DNA of 8,475 bases from Candidatus Stygibacter frigidus (lineage in GTDB: Bacteria > Cloacimonadota > Cloacimonadia > Cloacimonadales > TCS61): NCBI GenBank assembly GCA_030765325.1, contig JAVCCT010000207.1, positions 1-8,475 of the forward strand. Direction: 5' to 3'. The notes under the pieces are model-generated. The model searched no databases and was not told the DNA's origin. It was given only the letters and a program-made list of their open reading frames with translations. A program made the position numbers and the translations under genes. Below are positions 1 to 7,218 of this stretch, piece after piece. Numbering within the stretch: position 1 is the stretch's first letter; every line of letters begins with the position of its first letter.

Positions 1-1043
1 ACTTCCTGATACTGCACAGTTTCTTCTGCTATCACATTTTCGGCTGGATATGGTGTTTCGATTAGAATAATTGTGCCCAGATCAATATCATCCATTGCAA
101 CTGCAATATCGTCACTATATAGATCAAAGCCGTCTTTAGATATTTCCAGATCATAATTGGCATTATAAGTCACTTCAGCAAAAATAAAATCACCATTCTC
201 ATCAGTTTCTGTTTCGTAATCAATCAGTCCTTCTAATGTGACAAGACAATCGGGTTCTCCGGTTTCAGGAAAATCACTGCTTACTACATGACCCTGAATG
301 ATCACAATTTCATCCGGGGCAGCTATCCAGGCAGCTCCGCCAGTAGAATGATAATTAGGATAGGGATTAGGAAATTCCACCCATTCACCACCAGCACCTT
401 GAGCAATGTCATAGGCAAAATAGGGAATCCCGTCATCTCCGCGCGTCGCTGTCAGGAATACGGTATTATCTCCCACAGCCATCCCGCGACCTTGACCATT
501 AGTTGCTGGAATGCTTCCGGCAAGCTGGATCATTTCTCCCGTATCTATATTAATGGAATACAGCCCGGAAGCTCCATATTCCGTATAACCATAAAAAAGG
601 TCATCATCAGGATTATAATCAAGGGCAAAGAAACGATATGGTGCTACAGCCAGAGCCAGTTCCGTGGCACCTGTTGCTGTATCAATGCTGTATATTCCGA
701 GCGGAGTGGCATAATTAGAATAACCCCAAAGCGTATCTCTGCCATAGGCAAGAGCACTCATATCATTTGCGATAGTGCATATCTGCTGGGGATCAAGGGT
801 AAGGCTTGCCTGGTAGAGATGGGTGGTGAATGCACCTTCGCAGAGATATATTCTGCCATCAGGAGTCGCTGCTGCTCCGCTTACATCCAGGGAAAAAAGA
901 GAATTCCATTCAATTTCAGGAAATCCTTCCATATTACTTTGAAAAGTAACCGGGGTAGAACCTTCCAGACCTACAAACAAGGTACCTTCTGCACCCAGAA
1001 ATGCTGCATAAATCAAGACCATAACAATTAATAATTTCTTCAT
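1..1043 (-). CDS. Exported beta-propeller-like protein with carboxypeptidase-regulatory-like domain, C-terminus outside window
   Basis: Reading leftward from the ATG at 1043, the frame stays open for 347 codons and runs off the left edge, so the C-terminus is missing. Start choice is supported by GGAGG four bases upstream and an immediate signal peptide (MKKLLIVMVLIYAAFLGAEG). Residues about 25-240 look like a beta-propeller: repeated short strands with motifs such as GIYSIDTATG (116-125) and GLYSINIDTG (160-169), and a PDGRIYL strand at 61-67. Residues about 247-327 look like a carboxypeptidase-regulatory-like beta-sandwich (VIIQGHVV, then TDENGDFIFAEV, then YDLEISKDGF). PYPAENVIAEE at 331-341 resembles the entry into a fibronectin type III-like domain. 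It is probably a secreted or surface protein. A sorting domain at the missing C-terminus would be expected if it is a T9SS cargo, but cannot be seen. No catalytic residues are recognisable. It is transcribed divergently from the giant surface protein gene. The frame and export signal are certain; the propeller is inferred from repeat pattern only. Confidence 0.9.
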   Translation of the reverse strand, partial: MKKLLIVMVLIYAAFLGAEGTLFVGLEGSTPVTFQSNMEGFPEIEWNSLFSLDVSGAAATPDGRIYLCEGAFTTHLYQASLTLDPQQICTIANDMSALAYGRDTLWGYSNYATPLGIYSIDTATGATELALAVAPYRFFALDYNPDDDLFYGYTEYGASGLYSINIDTGEMIQLAGSIPATNGQGRGMAVGDNTVFLTATRGDDGIPYFAYDIAQGAGGEWVEFPNPYPNYHSTGGAAWIAAPDEIVIIQGHVVSSDFPETGEPDCLVTLEGLIDYETETDENGDFIFAEVTYNANYDLEISKDGFDLYSDDIAVAMDDIDLGTIILIETPYPAENVIAEETVQYQE

Positions 1044-1047
1044 AATT

Positions 1048-1052
1048 CCTCC
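1048..1052 (-). promoter_or_regulatory. Ribosome binding site of the leftward exported protein
   Basis: On the minus strand GGAGG lies four bases before the ATG at 1043. It is the strongest Shine-Dalgarno match in the spacer and fixes the start of the leftward gene. Confidence 0.8.
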
Positions 1053-1191
1053 AGTTTATTTAGTTTAATAAATCACCTATCCTGAAATAAATATTCCCAT
1101 ATAGTTTATTTGACGTCAAGGAATTCATTTTTTCACATTATTAGTGGATGAGTGAGACTGTAATATGTGCGTTTATACTGGTCACAATGCC

Positions 1192-1218
1192 GAGTGGTTC
1201 AGCTTAGGAGTGGCACAG
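1192..1218. repeat. Imperfect short direct repeat in the spacer
   Basis: GAGTGGTTCAG (1192-1202) and GAGTGGCACAG (1208-1218) match at 9 of 11 positions with a 16-base period. They lie in a patch richer in G and C than the surrounding spacer. The function is unknown. It could be a remnant of a dispersed intergenic repeat or chance. Confidence 0.35.
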
Positions 1219-1465
1219 TCTGGACAATCTATCTGCAAGTGACGATAATGGGATAGAAATGGAGCATTATGTGACAAAAATGGGCATTTATGGTAAGATA
1301 ATTTTAGTAATGAGCTGAATAACATCAAATAATTCAACAAATAAATATTTTTTAAGGAAGTGCAATAGTCTTATAATAAACTAATATCAAGTGAGTTAAG
1401 TGTTCATTTGAATATTTTAAAAAAAAAATAGCTTGCTATTTGGAATCAAATTTGCTTTTTAGGTA

Positions 1466-1494
1466 TTGACAGCGTTTTTGGTGGATTTTATCAG
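1466..1494 (+). promoter_or_regulatory. Candidate promoter of the giant surface protein gene
   Basis: A perfect TTGACA (1466-1471) is followed after 17 bases by TATCAG (1489-1494), which matches TATAAT at four of six positions. A second -10-like hexamer, GATAAT (1499-1504), is too far from the TTGACA for standard spacing. Transcription would start about 45 bases before the ATG. This assumes a sigma-70-type consensus, which may not hold in the FCB group, where some phyla use a different -7/-33 promoter form. Confidence 0.4.
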
Positions 1495-1534
1495 ATTAGA
1501 TAATGTATCTATTAATTACGAGTTAAAAAAAAAT

Positions 1535-1540
1535 GAGGGG
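1535..1540 (+). promoter_or_regulatory. Ribosome binding site of the giant surface protein
   Basis: GAGGGG lies five bases before the ATG at 1546 and supports that start, which also leads directly into a signal peptide. Confidence 0.75.
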
Positions 1541-1545
1541 TAACC

Positions 1546-4500
1546 ATGAAAAAAGATTTAGTAATTTTGGTAATATTAGCATTAATTGTAGTAATTAGTG
1601 CCCAGGTGCCAGGAAAAACAGAGATTGATCTAAGCAAATACACTGTAACTGCTTTGGTTAGGGAAGATCTAATCCTTAATTTTGATAACGTATTACCAGA
1701 GGAACAGGGTGGCTATGGCTGCTTTGACTGGGAAGAGAATGGAGCTTCTCTTTCTATGATCCCAAATGCCGGAGAAGGCTGGGAATGTAATGGAGAAAAT
1801 GATCCTTCCTGGTATTATAGTCCCGGAGAGATGACTATGTATCCGGGTCGCATATATGTTGACCTGAGTAGTTTTGATGTGCCCTTGTATCAGGTGGACG
1901 TGACGCTTACAGATTATTGCGATATCGGCTGCACGCAAGTTGCAGGGACAATGGGTCAAGAAGTATATATAACCAATGCCAATATTGTAACTGGTGAAGA
2001 GACCCACGTGATAATAAACAATGATGCTAGCTTAGCTTTGGATGGTTTTTATATCGATACTTATGAAGGTATTATTCATGAAATCAATGTTTCCTTTACA
2101 GAGATTACTCCTCCAGAACTAACAATCGACCTGCCTGATAATGGAATTATGTTTGATGAAGATAGTCAGGCTGAGCTTGATCTGGCAAACTATATAATCG
2201 GTTCTAACTATACTATTACATTTGCAGGAAATAATAATATTGCTGTTAATGTTAGTGGAACAGTAGCCCAATTTGTGCCGAGTATTAACTGGTTTGGCAC
2301 TGAAACTGTCACATTTACAGTTAGCGATGAAACAAACCGTACTATTGCAAGTGATGATCTCGTTCTTACGGTAAACAGTATAAATGATGCACCATGGATT
2401 GATCTTCCGGATGAACTGGTAATCAATACTGCCATAGATCCGATTCCTTATGCTTTTGATATTTCGGGATTTTATGGTGATGTGGATGATGAAGAACTGT
2501 TTATTACCGTGAGTGGTTATACGTATATGACAGTAGTAATCTCTGGGAATATATTATCAATTACACCAGATCAGGGACTTGTCGGTTATGATAATCTCGA
2601 TGTAACAGTAACTGATACAGGGGATTTGAGTAGCTTTGATACTATGAGCATCCAAATAATTGGTGAAGTGGGAACCCCGGAATTGATATTTGATATTTCA
2701 GATCTGGAAGCAGGACCAATTAATTTTGGAGTGGACTGGATGTTTGATACTGATAACACTCCTTTCGTTGAAGATCAGGATATAAATTCCATGTATGCGT
2801 ATCAGGCATTTAACTGGAATATTGACGGTCATGGAAATGGTTCTTGTGATAGTGGCGGTAGCGGCGTGATCACAGATGAGATTTGCGTAAGTGAAAGCCT
2901 GCCTTTTGCAAGTGATGTTTCAGAACTTGGTTTATTTATAGATAGTTTTGCTCTCACATCTTATGAACATATAAATACAGAAAATCCGGGACAGCCCTGG
3001 GATACAATGGGCGAGGCTGGAGATCAGCGTCAATATACCGATGGTATCGGTACAATCACTCATAATGGAAGTGTCGTGCTTTCAGTAACTGATATTATAT
3101 ATAACGTAACAACATATTATCCAGCACCTATTGGTAATGGTGGAGCCAGTGGATATGGCACAGTAGAAGGTGAAGGATATATTGATGTGGATAGTTCAGA
3201 TCCACAGTGGGTGGATTTCTATGATCAAAATGGCTCTGGACTGATCTATTTCAGTTGTGGATCGATGTCACCTGTATTGCAGATGTGTTTTGGAACCTAT
3301 GATGTGAATGATCTGATAATCTATGGAACTGAAGTGCAAAACCAAGCGCCTGTGCTATATCTGCCCAACCAGTTTTCATTTGATGAAGATGGTAGTTTAG
3401 CAATTGACATTAGTGATTATGCCATCGACCCGGATGACGATCCACTCACAGTTACTGTACTGAATAATGAGATGATAAGTGCCCAGGTTATTGGCATGAA
3501 CGTTATCCTGTCTGCTCCAGCAAACTGGAATGGCAGCGAAACTATCACTATTATGGTTGATGACGGCTATAACCGTGCTGTAGCTTCTGATGATACAGAG
3601 GTGATTGTGAATCCTGTTAATGACGCTCCCTGGATAAACCTGCCAGATGAGATTACTATAGATCCCAATATCGACCCTTTGCCTTACAGCTTTGATGTTT
3701 CAGCCTATTGCGGAGATGTGGATGGTGATTTGCTTACGATGACAGTGGTAACTTCAAATGAAGTATCAGTTACTATAGATGGATTAACTCTAATCATAGA
3801 TCCGGTATTTTTTGATAGTCAGGCATTAATTACAATTACTGTTTCTGATCCGGGATCTCTGATAGCTATAGATAATTTTAATGTAAATATTGGTAACTAT
3901 ATAACAGCAATTAGTGGTCAGGTATATGAAGCCGAAAGCCGTCCTCCAATATCAGATGTAGAAATCACTCTTACGGACAATGCTAACAGACGAGAAAGCC
4001 GCCAAAGTGGCGACAGACTCACCTTTACAACCTATACGGATGAGTATGGTGCATATTATATGGAAGTAGATCCTGGCACCTATACTCTTACGGCTACTCA
4101 TCCTGACTATCAAACAGTAAGTGTAAGTAATCTCTTTATAGAAGAAAACACTACTCTGCAATATTTCTTCGGTATGAATCCTGCGACTCCTGGTTATATT
4201 ACATCCGGACTATATACAACAGGCTGCGAATATAATGATGGCTTTAACGGTTTCTCATTTGGCAGTATGCAAAATCTCCTTTCAGGTTGCAGTTCAGATG
4301 ATGTCGGATATGGTGATTTCACCGATATGAGCGAAACGGTTTATGCAGGAGATACAGTTGATGTAAACTTACTAACCGGATACGACTACAACTATGCTAT
4401 GATCTGGGTAGATTTCAATCAGGATTATTCCTTTACTGAAGATGAAATCATCCTGGGAAGCACCTTAATGGTAAATGGTAATACTATCACCACGCAGGCA

Positions 4501-7086
4501 AATATCCCAGAATGGGCATTGCCGGGCGAATACAGAATGCGTGCCAGAGCAGTTTATAACGTGACACCTTTTACAGCCTCAGGTTCTTATGATTTTGGTG
4601 AAGTGGAAGATTATACTCTGGTCGTATCTGAATTTAATCCTCCTGAGCTCACTATAGACCTGCCGGATAATGGAATTATGTTTGATGAAGATAGTCAGGC
4701 TGAACTTGATCTGGCAGACTATATAACTGGTTCTAACTATACAGTAACATTTGCAGGGAATGATAATATTTCTGTTAGCCTTACCGGTACAGTAGCCCAG
4801 TTTGTTCCGAACACTAACTGGTTTGGTACTGAAACTATCACATTTACAGTTAGCGATGAAACAAGCCGTACTACTGTAAGCGATGATCTCATTGTAACAA
4901 TTAACGGCATTAATGATGCACCGTATATTGATCTGCCTACTCAGTTATCATTCTATACTTATGGTCCGCGCGTGAGGGACCTGGCAGAATATTTTGGAGA
5001 TGTTGACGGAGACGATCTTACTATCAGTGTTACAGATAATGACAGCATTGAAGTGGAAATTATCGGCTCGATAATCCACCTGCTTTCTGATGATGGCTGG
5101 ACAGGTACAGATACCTGGACAATCACAGTAGATGATGGTGTGAGCAGAGCAACTGCTTATGATATTGTAAATATTCAGGTAGGTGATGTACTCATTTTGA
5201 ATCTGGATGATGTATTACCAGAAGAACAAGGTGGTTATGGCTGCTTCGATTGGGAAGAAGATGGAGCTTTACTTTCCGTTATCCCCAATGCTGGTGAAGG
5301 CTGGGAATGTAATGGAGAAAATGATCCTTCCTGGTATTATTCTCCCGGTGAAGTTACCTTGTATCCTGGTCGTCTTTACGTGGACCTCAGCTACTTTGAT
5401 CTGCACTGGTTCCAGGTTGATGTAACTCTCACTGATAATTGTGATATTGGCTGCACTGAAGTAGTAGGAACTATGGGACAGGATTCCTATATGACCAATG
5501 CCAATACAGTAACTGGTGAAGAAACTCACGTAACAATTGTTAATGGCATGGGCATGGACTTAGACGGATTTTATATTAATACCTACGAAGGTATTATCCA
5601 CGAAATCCATGTATATTTTGCAGATCAAAATCCAACCTATATCGGTGGTAATATCACTGATTTAGATACGGGTATGGCGCTGACTGACGTAGTGGTCACT
5701 ATTGCTGATACCCAGGATAGTACTATGGTCTATACCGGCGGTACTGGTGCTGATGGTAATTTCTATGTGGAAGTGGAACCTGCCACCTATAACATCACCT
5801 TTGATTGCGCAGGTTATGACAGCCAGTATTACTATGATGTAACCCTGGCTGAAGGTGACTTTGTGGATTATAATATTGCCATGGAACCGGTATCTTTGCC
5901 AATAACTCTGAGCCGTGAACTAGTACCTGGCTGGAACTGGATTTCTCTGAATCTTGTATTAGATGATCTGGGAGTGAATGCTGTCCTTAATTCTATCGGA
6001 GATAGTGGAGTTAATATCAAGAATCAGACTTCATTTGCCATCTATTATCCTGGATCAGGCTGGATAGGCTCTATGACAGGATATAACCTTGCTTCATTTT
6101 ATAAAATCCAAATGAATGACCTCGCAACCTGGGAAATCACGGGTACACCTGTTGATGTTAATGAATTTCCTATTAGTTTGTCTGCAGGATGGAACTGGAT
6201 TCCATATTTACCCCAGTCGCCTATGGAAATCAATGCTGCCTTGAATTCAATTTCTATCGATGCTTCGCAGATCAAGGGCAGTAATAAATTTGCTACTTAT
6301 TATCCTGGCTCTGGTTGGTATGGGTCTTTGCAGGAACTTGAACCCTTATTCGGTTATATGCTGAATATGAATAATGATGCCACTCTGGTTTATCCTGGTG
6401 ATTATGTGCGTAATAATAACATTGATGTAAGTGAGCAAGAAGCTGGTAATGAAGATGCCGGCTGGCAGATCAATGCTGCTGAGTATGAATACAATGGTTC
6501 TATAGTCGCTCATATTGATGGCATGGCAACTGGTGATGTGCTGGCTGCTTTTGCCGGAGATGAGTGCCGCGGAATCGGTGAAGTTCTGGACAGCAGAGCT
6601 ATTTTTGGTCATCTCACTTTTGCGTTGATGGCTTATACAAATGAGACAGAGAATGAAGAACTCAGTTTCCGTTATTATAACAGTGTTACTGGAGAAATAT
6701 CAGAGTTGCAGGAAAAGATCATCTTCACTCCTGATGCTGTAATTGGCGGTTTTGATGCTCCCCTGCAATTGACTATGCCTGCGAGTGGTGATGATCAAGA
6801 TACTCCAGCAATGTCATCACTTGTAAGCTGTATCCCTAATCCTTTTAACCCCAGCGGTACTATCTATTATACAATGTCAGAAGATGCTGAGGTGAATATT
6901 GCTATCTATAATATCCGCGGACAGAAAATAGCTACACTGGTTAGTGGGTATCAATCTGCCGGGGAACATAACATCACCTGGAATGGTTCTGACCAAAGCG
7001 GCAATAATGTTGCTTCAGGATTATACTTCGTGAAAATGAATACTGGTAAATACCAGGATATGAATAAAATTATCCTCCTCAAATAG
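1546..7086 (+). CDS. Giant multidomain T9SS-secreted surface protein (cadherin-like, GEVED and regulatory-like domains, type A sorting domain)
   Basis: This 1846-residue acidic protein is probably exported and then passed through the outer membrane by the type IX system. Order by residue: signal peptide 1-20; domain A1, 42-184; cadherin-like/tandem-95-type repeats B1 (189-280) and C1 (281-373); an unassigned region D (377-597); repeats B2 (599-692) and C2 (693-783); a carboxypeptidase-regulatory-like domain (786-877); a GEVED domain (about 882-1028, with VDFNQD at 955-960 and FGEVEDYTLVV at 1018-1027); repeats B3 (1032-1123) and C3 (1124-1213); domain A2 (1216-1358); a second regulatory-like domain (1363-1447); two GWNWI modules (1454-1535, 1542-1617); a module with AAFAGDECRG (1667-1676); and the sorting domain (1757-1846: IPNPFNPS, IYNIRGQKI, SGLYFVKM, KIILLK). 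Calcium-type acidic loops occur at 628-633 (DPDDDP), 724-728 and 1152-1156 (DVDGD). No enzyme active site is recognisable. A role in adhesion or surface structure is inferred. The start is supported by GAGGGG and the signal peptide; a strong terminator follows. Confidence 0.93.
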   Translation: MKKDLVILVILALIVVISAQVPGKTEIDLSKYTVTALVREDLILNFDNVLPEEQGGYGCFDWEENGASLSMIPNAGEGWECNGENDPSWYYSPGEMTMYPGRIYVDLSSFDVPLYQVDVTLTDYCDIGCTQVAGTMGQEVYITNANIVTGEETHVIINNDASLALDGFYIDTYEGIIHEINVSFTEITPPELTIDLPDNGIMFDEDSQAELDLANYIIGSNYTITFAGNNNIAVNVSGTVAQFVPSINWFGTETVTFTVSDETNRTIASDDLVLTVNSINDAPWIDLPDELVINTAIDPIPYAFDISGFYGDVDDEELFITVSGYTYMTVVISGNILSITPDQGLVGYDNLDVTVTDTGDLSSFDTMSIQIIGEVGTPELIFDISDLEAGPINFGVDWMFDTDNTPFVEDQDINSMYAYQAFNWNIDGHGNGSCDSGGSGVITDEICVSESLPFASDVSELGLFIDSFALTSYEHINTENPGQPWDTMGEAGDQRQYTDGIGTITHNGSVVLSVTDIIYNVTTYYPAPIGNGGASGYGTVEGEGYIDVDSSDPQWVDFYDQNGSGLIYFSCGSMSPVLQMCFGTYDVNDLIIYGTEVQNQAPVLYLPNQFSFDEDGSLAIDISDYAIDPDDDPLTVTVLNNEMISAQVIGMNVILSAPANWNGSETITIMVDDGYNRAVASDDTEVIVNPVNDAPWINLPDEITIDPNIDPLPYSFDVSAYCGDVDGDLLTMTVVTSNEVSVTIDGLTLIIDPVFFDSQALITITVSDPGSLIAIDNFNVNIGNYITAISGQVYEAESRPPISDVEITLTDNANRRESRQSGDRLTFTTYTDEYGAYYMEVDPGTYTLTATHPDYQTVSVSNLFIEENTTLQYFFGMNPATPGYITSGLYTTGCEYNDGFNGFSFGSMQNLLSGCSSDDVGYGDFTDMSETVYAGDTVDVNLLTGYDYNYAMIWVDFNQDYSFTEDEIILGSTLMVNGNTITTQANIPEWALPGEYRMRARAVYNVTPFTASGSYDFGEVEDYTLVVSEFNPPELTIDLPDNGIMFDEDSQAELDLADYITGSNYTVTFAGNDNISVSLTGTVAQFVPNTNWFGTETITFTVSDETSRTTVSDDLIVTINGINDAPYIDLPTQLSFYTYGPRVRDLAEYFGDVDGDDLTISVTDNDSIEVEIIGSIIHLLSDDGWTGTDTWTITVDDGVSRATAYDIVNIQVGDVLILNLDDVLPEEQGGYGCFDWEEDGALLSVIPNAGEGWECNGENDPSWYYSPGEVTLYPGRLYVDLSYFDLHWFQVDVTLTDNCDIGCTEVVGTMGQDSYMTNANTVTGEETHVTIVNGMGMDLDGFYINTYEGIIHEIHVYFADQNPTYIGGNITDLDTGMALTDVVVTIADTQDSTMVYTGGTGADGNFYVEVEPATYNITFDCAGYDSQYYYDVTLAEGDFVDYNIAMEPVSLPITLSRELVPGWNWISLNLVLDDLGVNAVLNSIGDSGVNIKNQTSFAIYYPGSGWIGSMTGYNLASFYKIQMNDLATWEITGTPVDVNEFPISLSAGWNWIPYLPQSPMEINAALNSISIDASQIKGSNKFATYYPGSGWYGSLQELEPLFGYMLNMNNDATLVYPGDYVRNNNIDVSEQEAGNEDAGWQINAAEYEYNGSIVAHIDGMATGDVLAAFAGDECRGIGEVLDSRAIFGHLTFALMAYTNETENEELSFRYYNSVTGEISELQEKIIFTPDAVIGGFDAPLQLTMPASGDDQDTPAMSSLVSCIPNPFNPSGTIYYTMSEDAEVNIAIYNIRGQKIATLVSGYQSAGEHNITWNGSDQSGNNVASGLYFVKMNTGKYQDMNKIILLK
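1669..2097 (+). repeat. Internal duplication, domain A copy 1
   Basis: Residues 42-184 of the giant protein align without gaps to residues 1216-1358. By hand count there are about 30 differences in 143 positions. The DNA includes a 45-base stretch (1774-1818) identical to 5296-5340. All four cysteines (59, 81, 125, 129) have counterparts in copy 2. The fold looks like a secreted beta-sandwich; I do not recognise the family. Confidence 0.85.
2110..2409 (+). repeat. Internal duplication, cadherin-like repeat B copy 1
   Basis: Residues 189-288 align without gaps to residues 1032-1131, with about 19 differences in 100 by hand count. The DNA shares an identical 38-base run (2137-2174 with 4666-4703). 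The FDEDSQAELDL start and NWFGTETVTFTVSD strand are typical of tandem-95/cadherin-like repeats. A third, much more diverged relative is at residues 599-700. Confidence 0.85.
4639..4938 (+). repeat. Internal duplication, cadherin-like repeat B copy near the GEVED domain
   Basis: Partner of the repeat at 2110-2409. Here it follows the GEVED domain and precedes repeat C3 and domain A2. In the first copy it follows domain A1. The relative order of A and B is therefore reversed between the two regions. Confidence 0.85.
5191..5619 (+). repeat. Internal duplication, domain A copy 2
   Basis: Residues 1216-1358, partner of residues 42-184. Cysteines 1233, 1255, 1299 and 1303 match those of copy 1. 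The most divergent stretch lies at residues 1330-1338, just before the conserved LDGFYI strand. The VLPEEQGGYGCFDWEE start and NDPSWYYSPGE segment are nearly unchanged. Confidence 0.85.
5905..6150 (+). repeat. GWNWI module copy 1
   Basis: Residues 1454-1535. Landmarks are PGWNWISLNL (1461-1470), VNAVLNSI (1477-1484) and YYPGSGWIGS (1500-1509). These recur in the same order in the next 80 residues, so this is a tandem duplication, well diverged. Similar modules occur near the C-terminus of secreted FCB-group proteins; their function is not known to me. Confidence 0.7.
6169..6396 (+). repeat. GWNWI module copy 2
   Basis: Residues 1542-1617, with SAGWNWIPYL (1546-1555), INAALNSI (1562-1569) and YYPGSGWYGS (1585-1594) matching the landmarks of copy 1. 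It is followed by the module containing AAFAGDECRG and then the T9SS sorting domain. Confidence 0.7.
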
Positions 7087-7096
7087 GATATATACG

Positions 7097-7130
7097 CAGC
7101 CGGGAAGTTTTCTTCCCGGCTGTTTTTTTT
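7097..7130 (+). terminator. Intrinsic terminator after the giant surface protein gene
   Basis: CAGCCGGGAAG (7097-7107), loop TTTT, and CTTCCCGGCTG (7112-7122) form a perfect 11-base-pair stem, followed by eight T residues (7123-7130). It lies ten bases after the TAG stop. It should end transcription before the glycosyltransferase gene. Confidence 0.93.
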
Positions 7131-7203
7131 ATTAGCTGCAACTGAGCAGCCTTATTTTTCTTGTCATTTAAATACAATTTATTGTTTTTGAATAATGAAA
7201 AAT

Positions 7204-7208
7204 GAAGG
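7204..7208 (+). promoter_or_regulatory. Ribosome binding site deciding the glycosyltransferase start
   Basis: GAAGG lies ten bases before the ATG at 7219. An in-frame ATG at 7195 has only T- and A-rich sequence before it. The 7219 start also begins directly with the MRILHLL strand expected at a GT-B N-terminus, so it is preferred, though the spacing is a little long. Confidence 0.55.
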
Positions 7209-7218
7209 CGGCAGAAAT

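Larger units (their letters stand above)
1044..1545. other. 502-base spacer between divergent genes
   Basis: This AT-rich stretch holds no convincing gene. The longest ATG frames I found by eye are 19 codons (1148-1207 and 1259-1318), neither with a good ribosome binding site. It contains a GGAGG for the leftward gene, a GAGGGG and candidate promoter for the rightward gene, a 10-base palindrome TTGACGTCAA (1110-1119), a less AT-rich patch with an imperfect direct repeat (about 1187-1244), and an A-tract followed by an AT-rich hairpin (1421-1441). AGTTTATTT occurs twice, at 1053-1061 and 1103-1111. The 5' leader of the giant gene would be long if transcription began near the middle of the spacer, but the best promoter lies close to the gene. 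Confidence 0.6.

Noticed and set aside
288..1031. Plus-strand frame of 247 codons across the left region
   Set aside because: It is antisense to the leftward gene, which has a clear ribosome binding site, signal peptide and recognisable domain patterns. The plus-strand frame has no ribosome binding site and no recognisable domain.
1053..1111. AGTTTATTT repeated at 1053-1061 and 1103-1111, and the AT-only inverted repeat at 1055-1072
   Set aside because: Such matches are expected by chance in DNA this rich in A and T.
1186..1202. tRNA-like string GCCGAGTGGTTCAG
   Set aside because: It resembles the D-arm of serine or leucine tRNAs, but no matching acceptor stem, anticodon arm or T-arm with GGTTC follows at the right distance.
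1148..1318. Two 19-codon frames (1148-1207, 1259-1318) in the spacer
   Set aside because: They are very short, lack good ribosome binding sites and have no hydrophobic or otherwise distinctive product.
1693..2007. Minus-strand frame inside domain A copy 1, with a similar one at 5269-5529
   Set aside because: The two frames resemble each other only because the sense strand is duplicated there. Neither has start signals or a plausible protein.
5207..5425. Plus-strand frame of 72 codons inside the giant gene
   Set aside because: It is out of frame with the giant protein and overlaps conserved domain A2, so it is a shadow.
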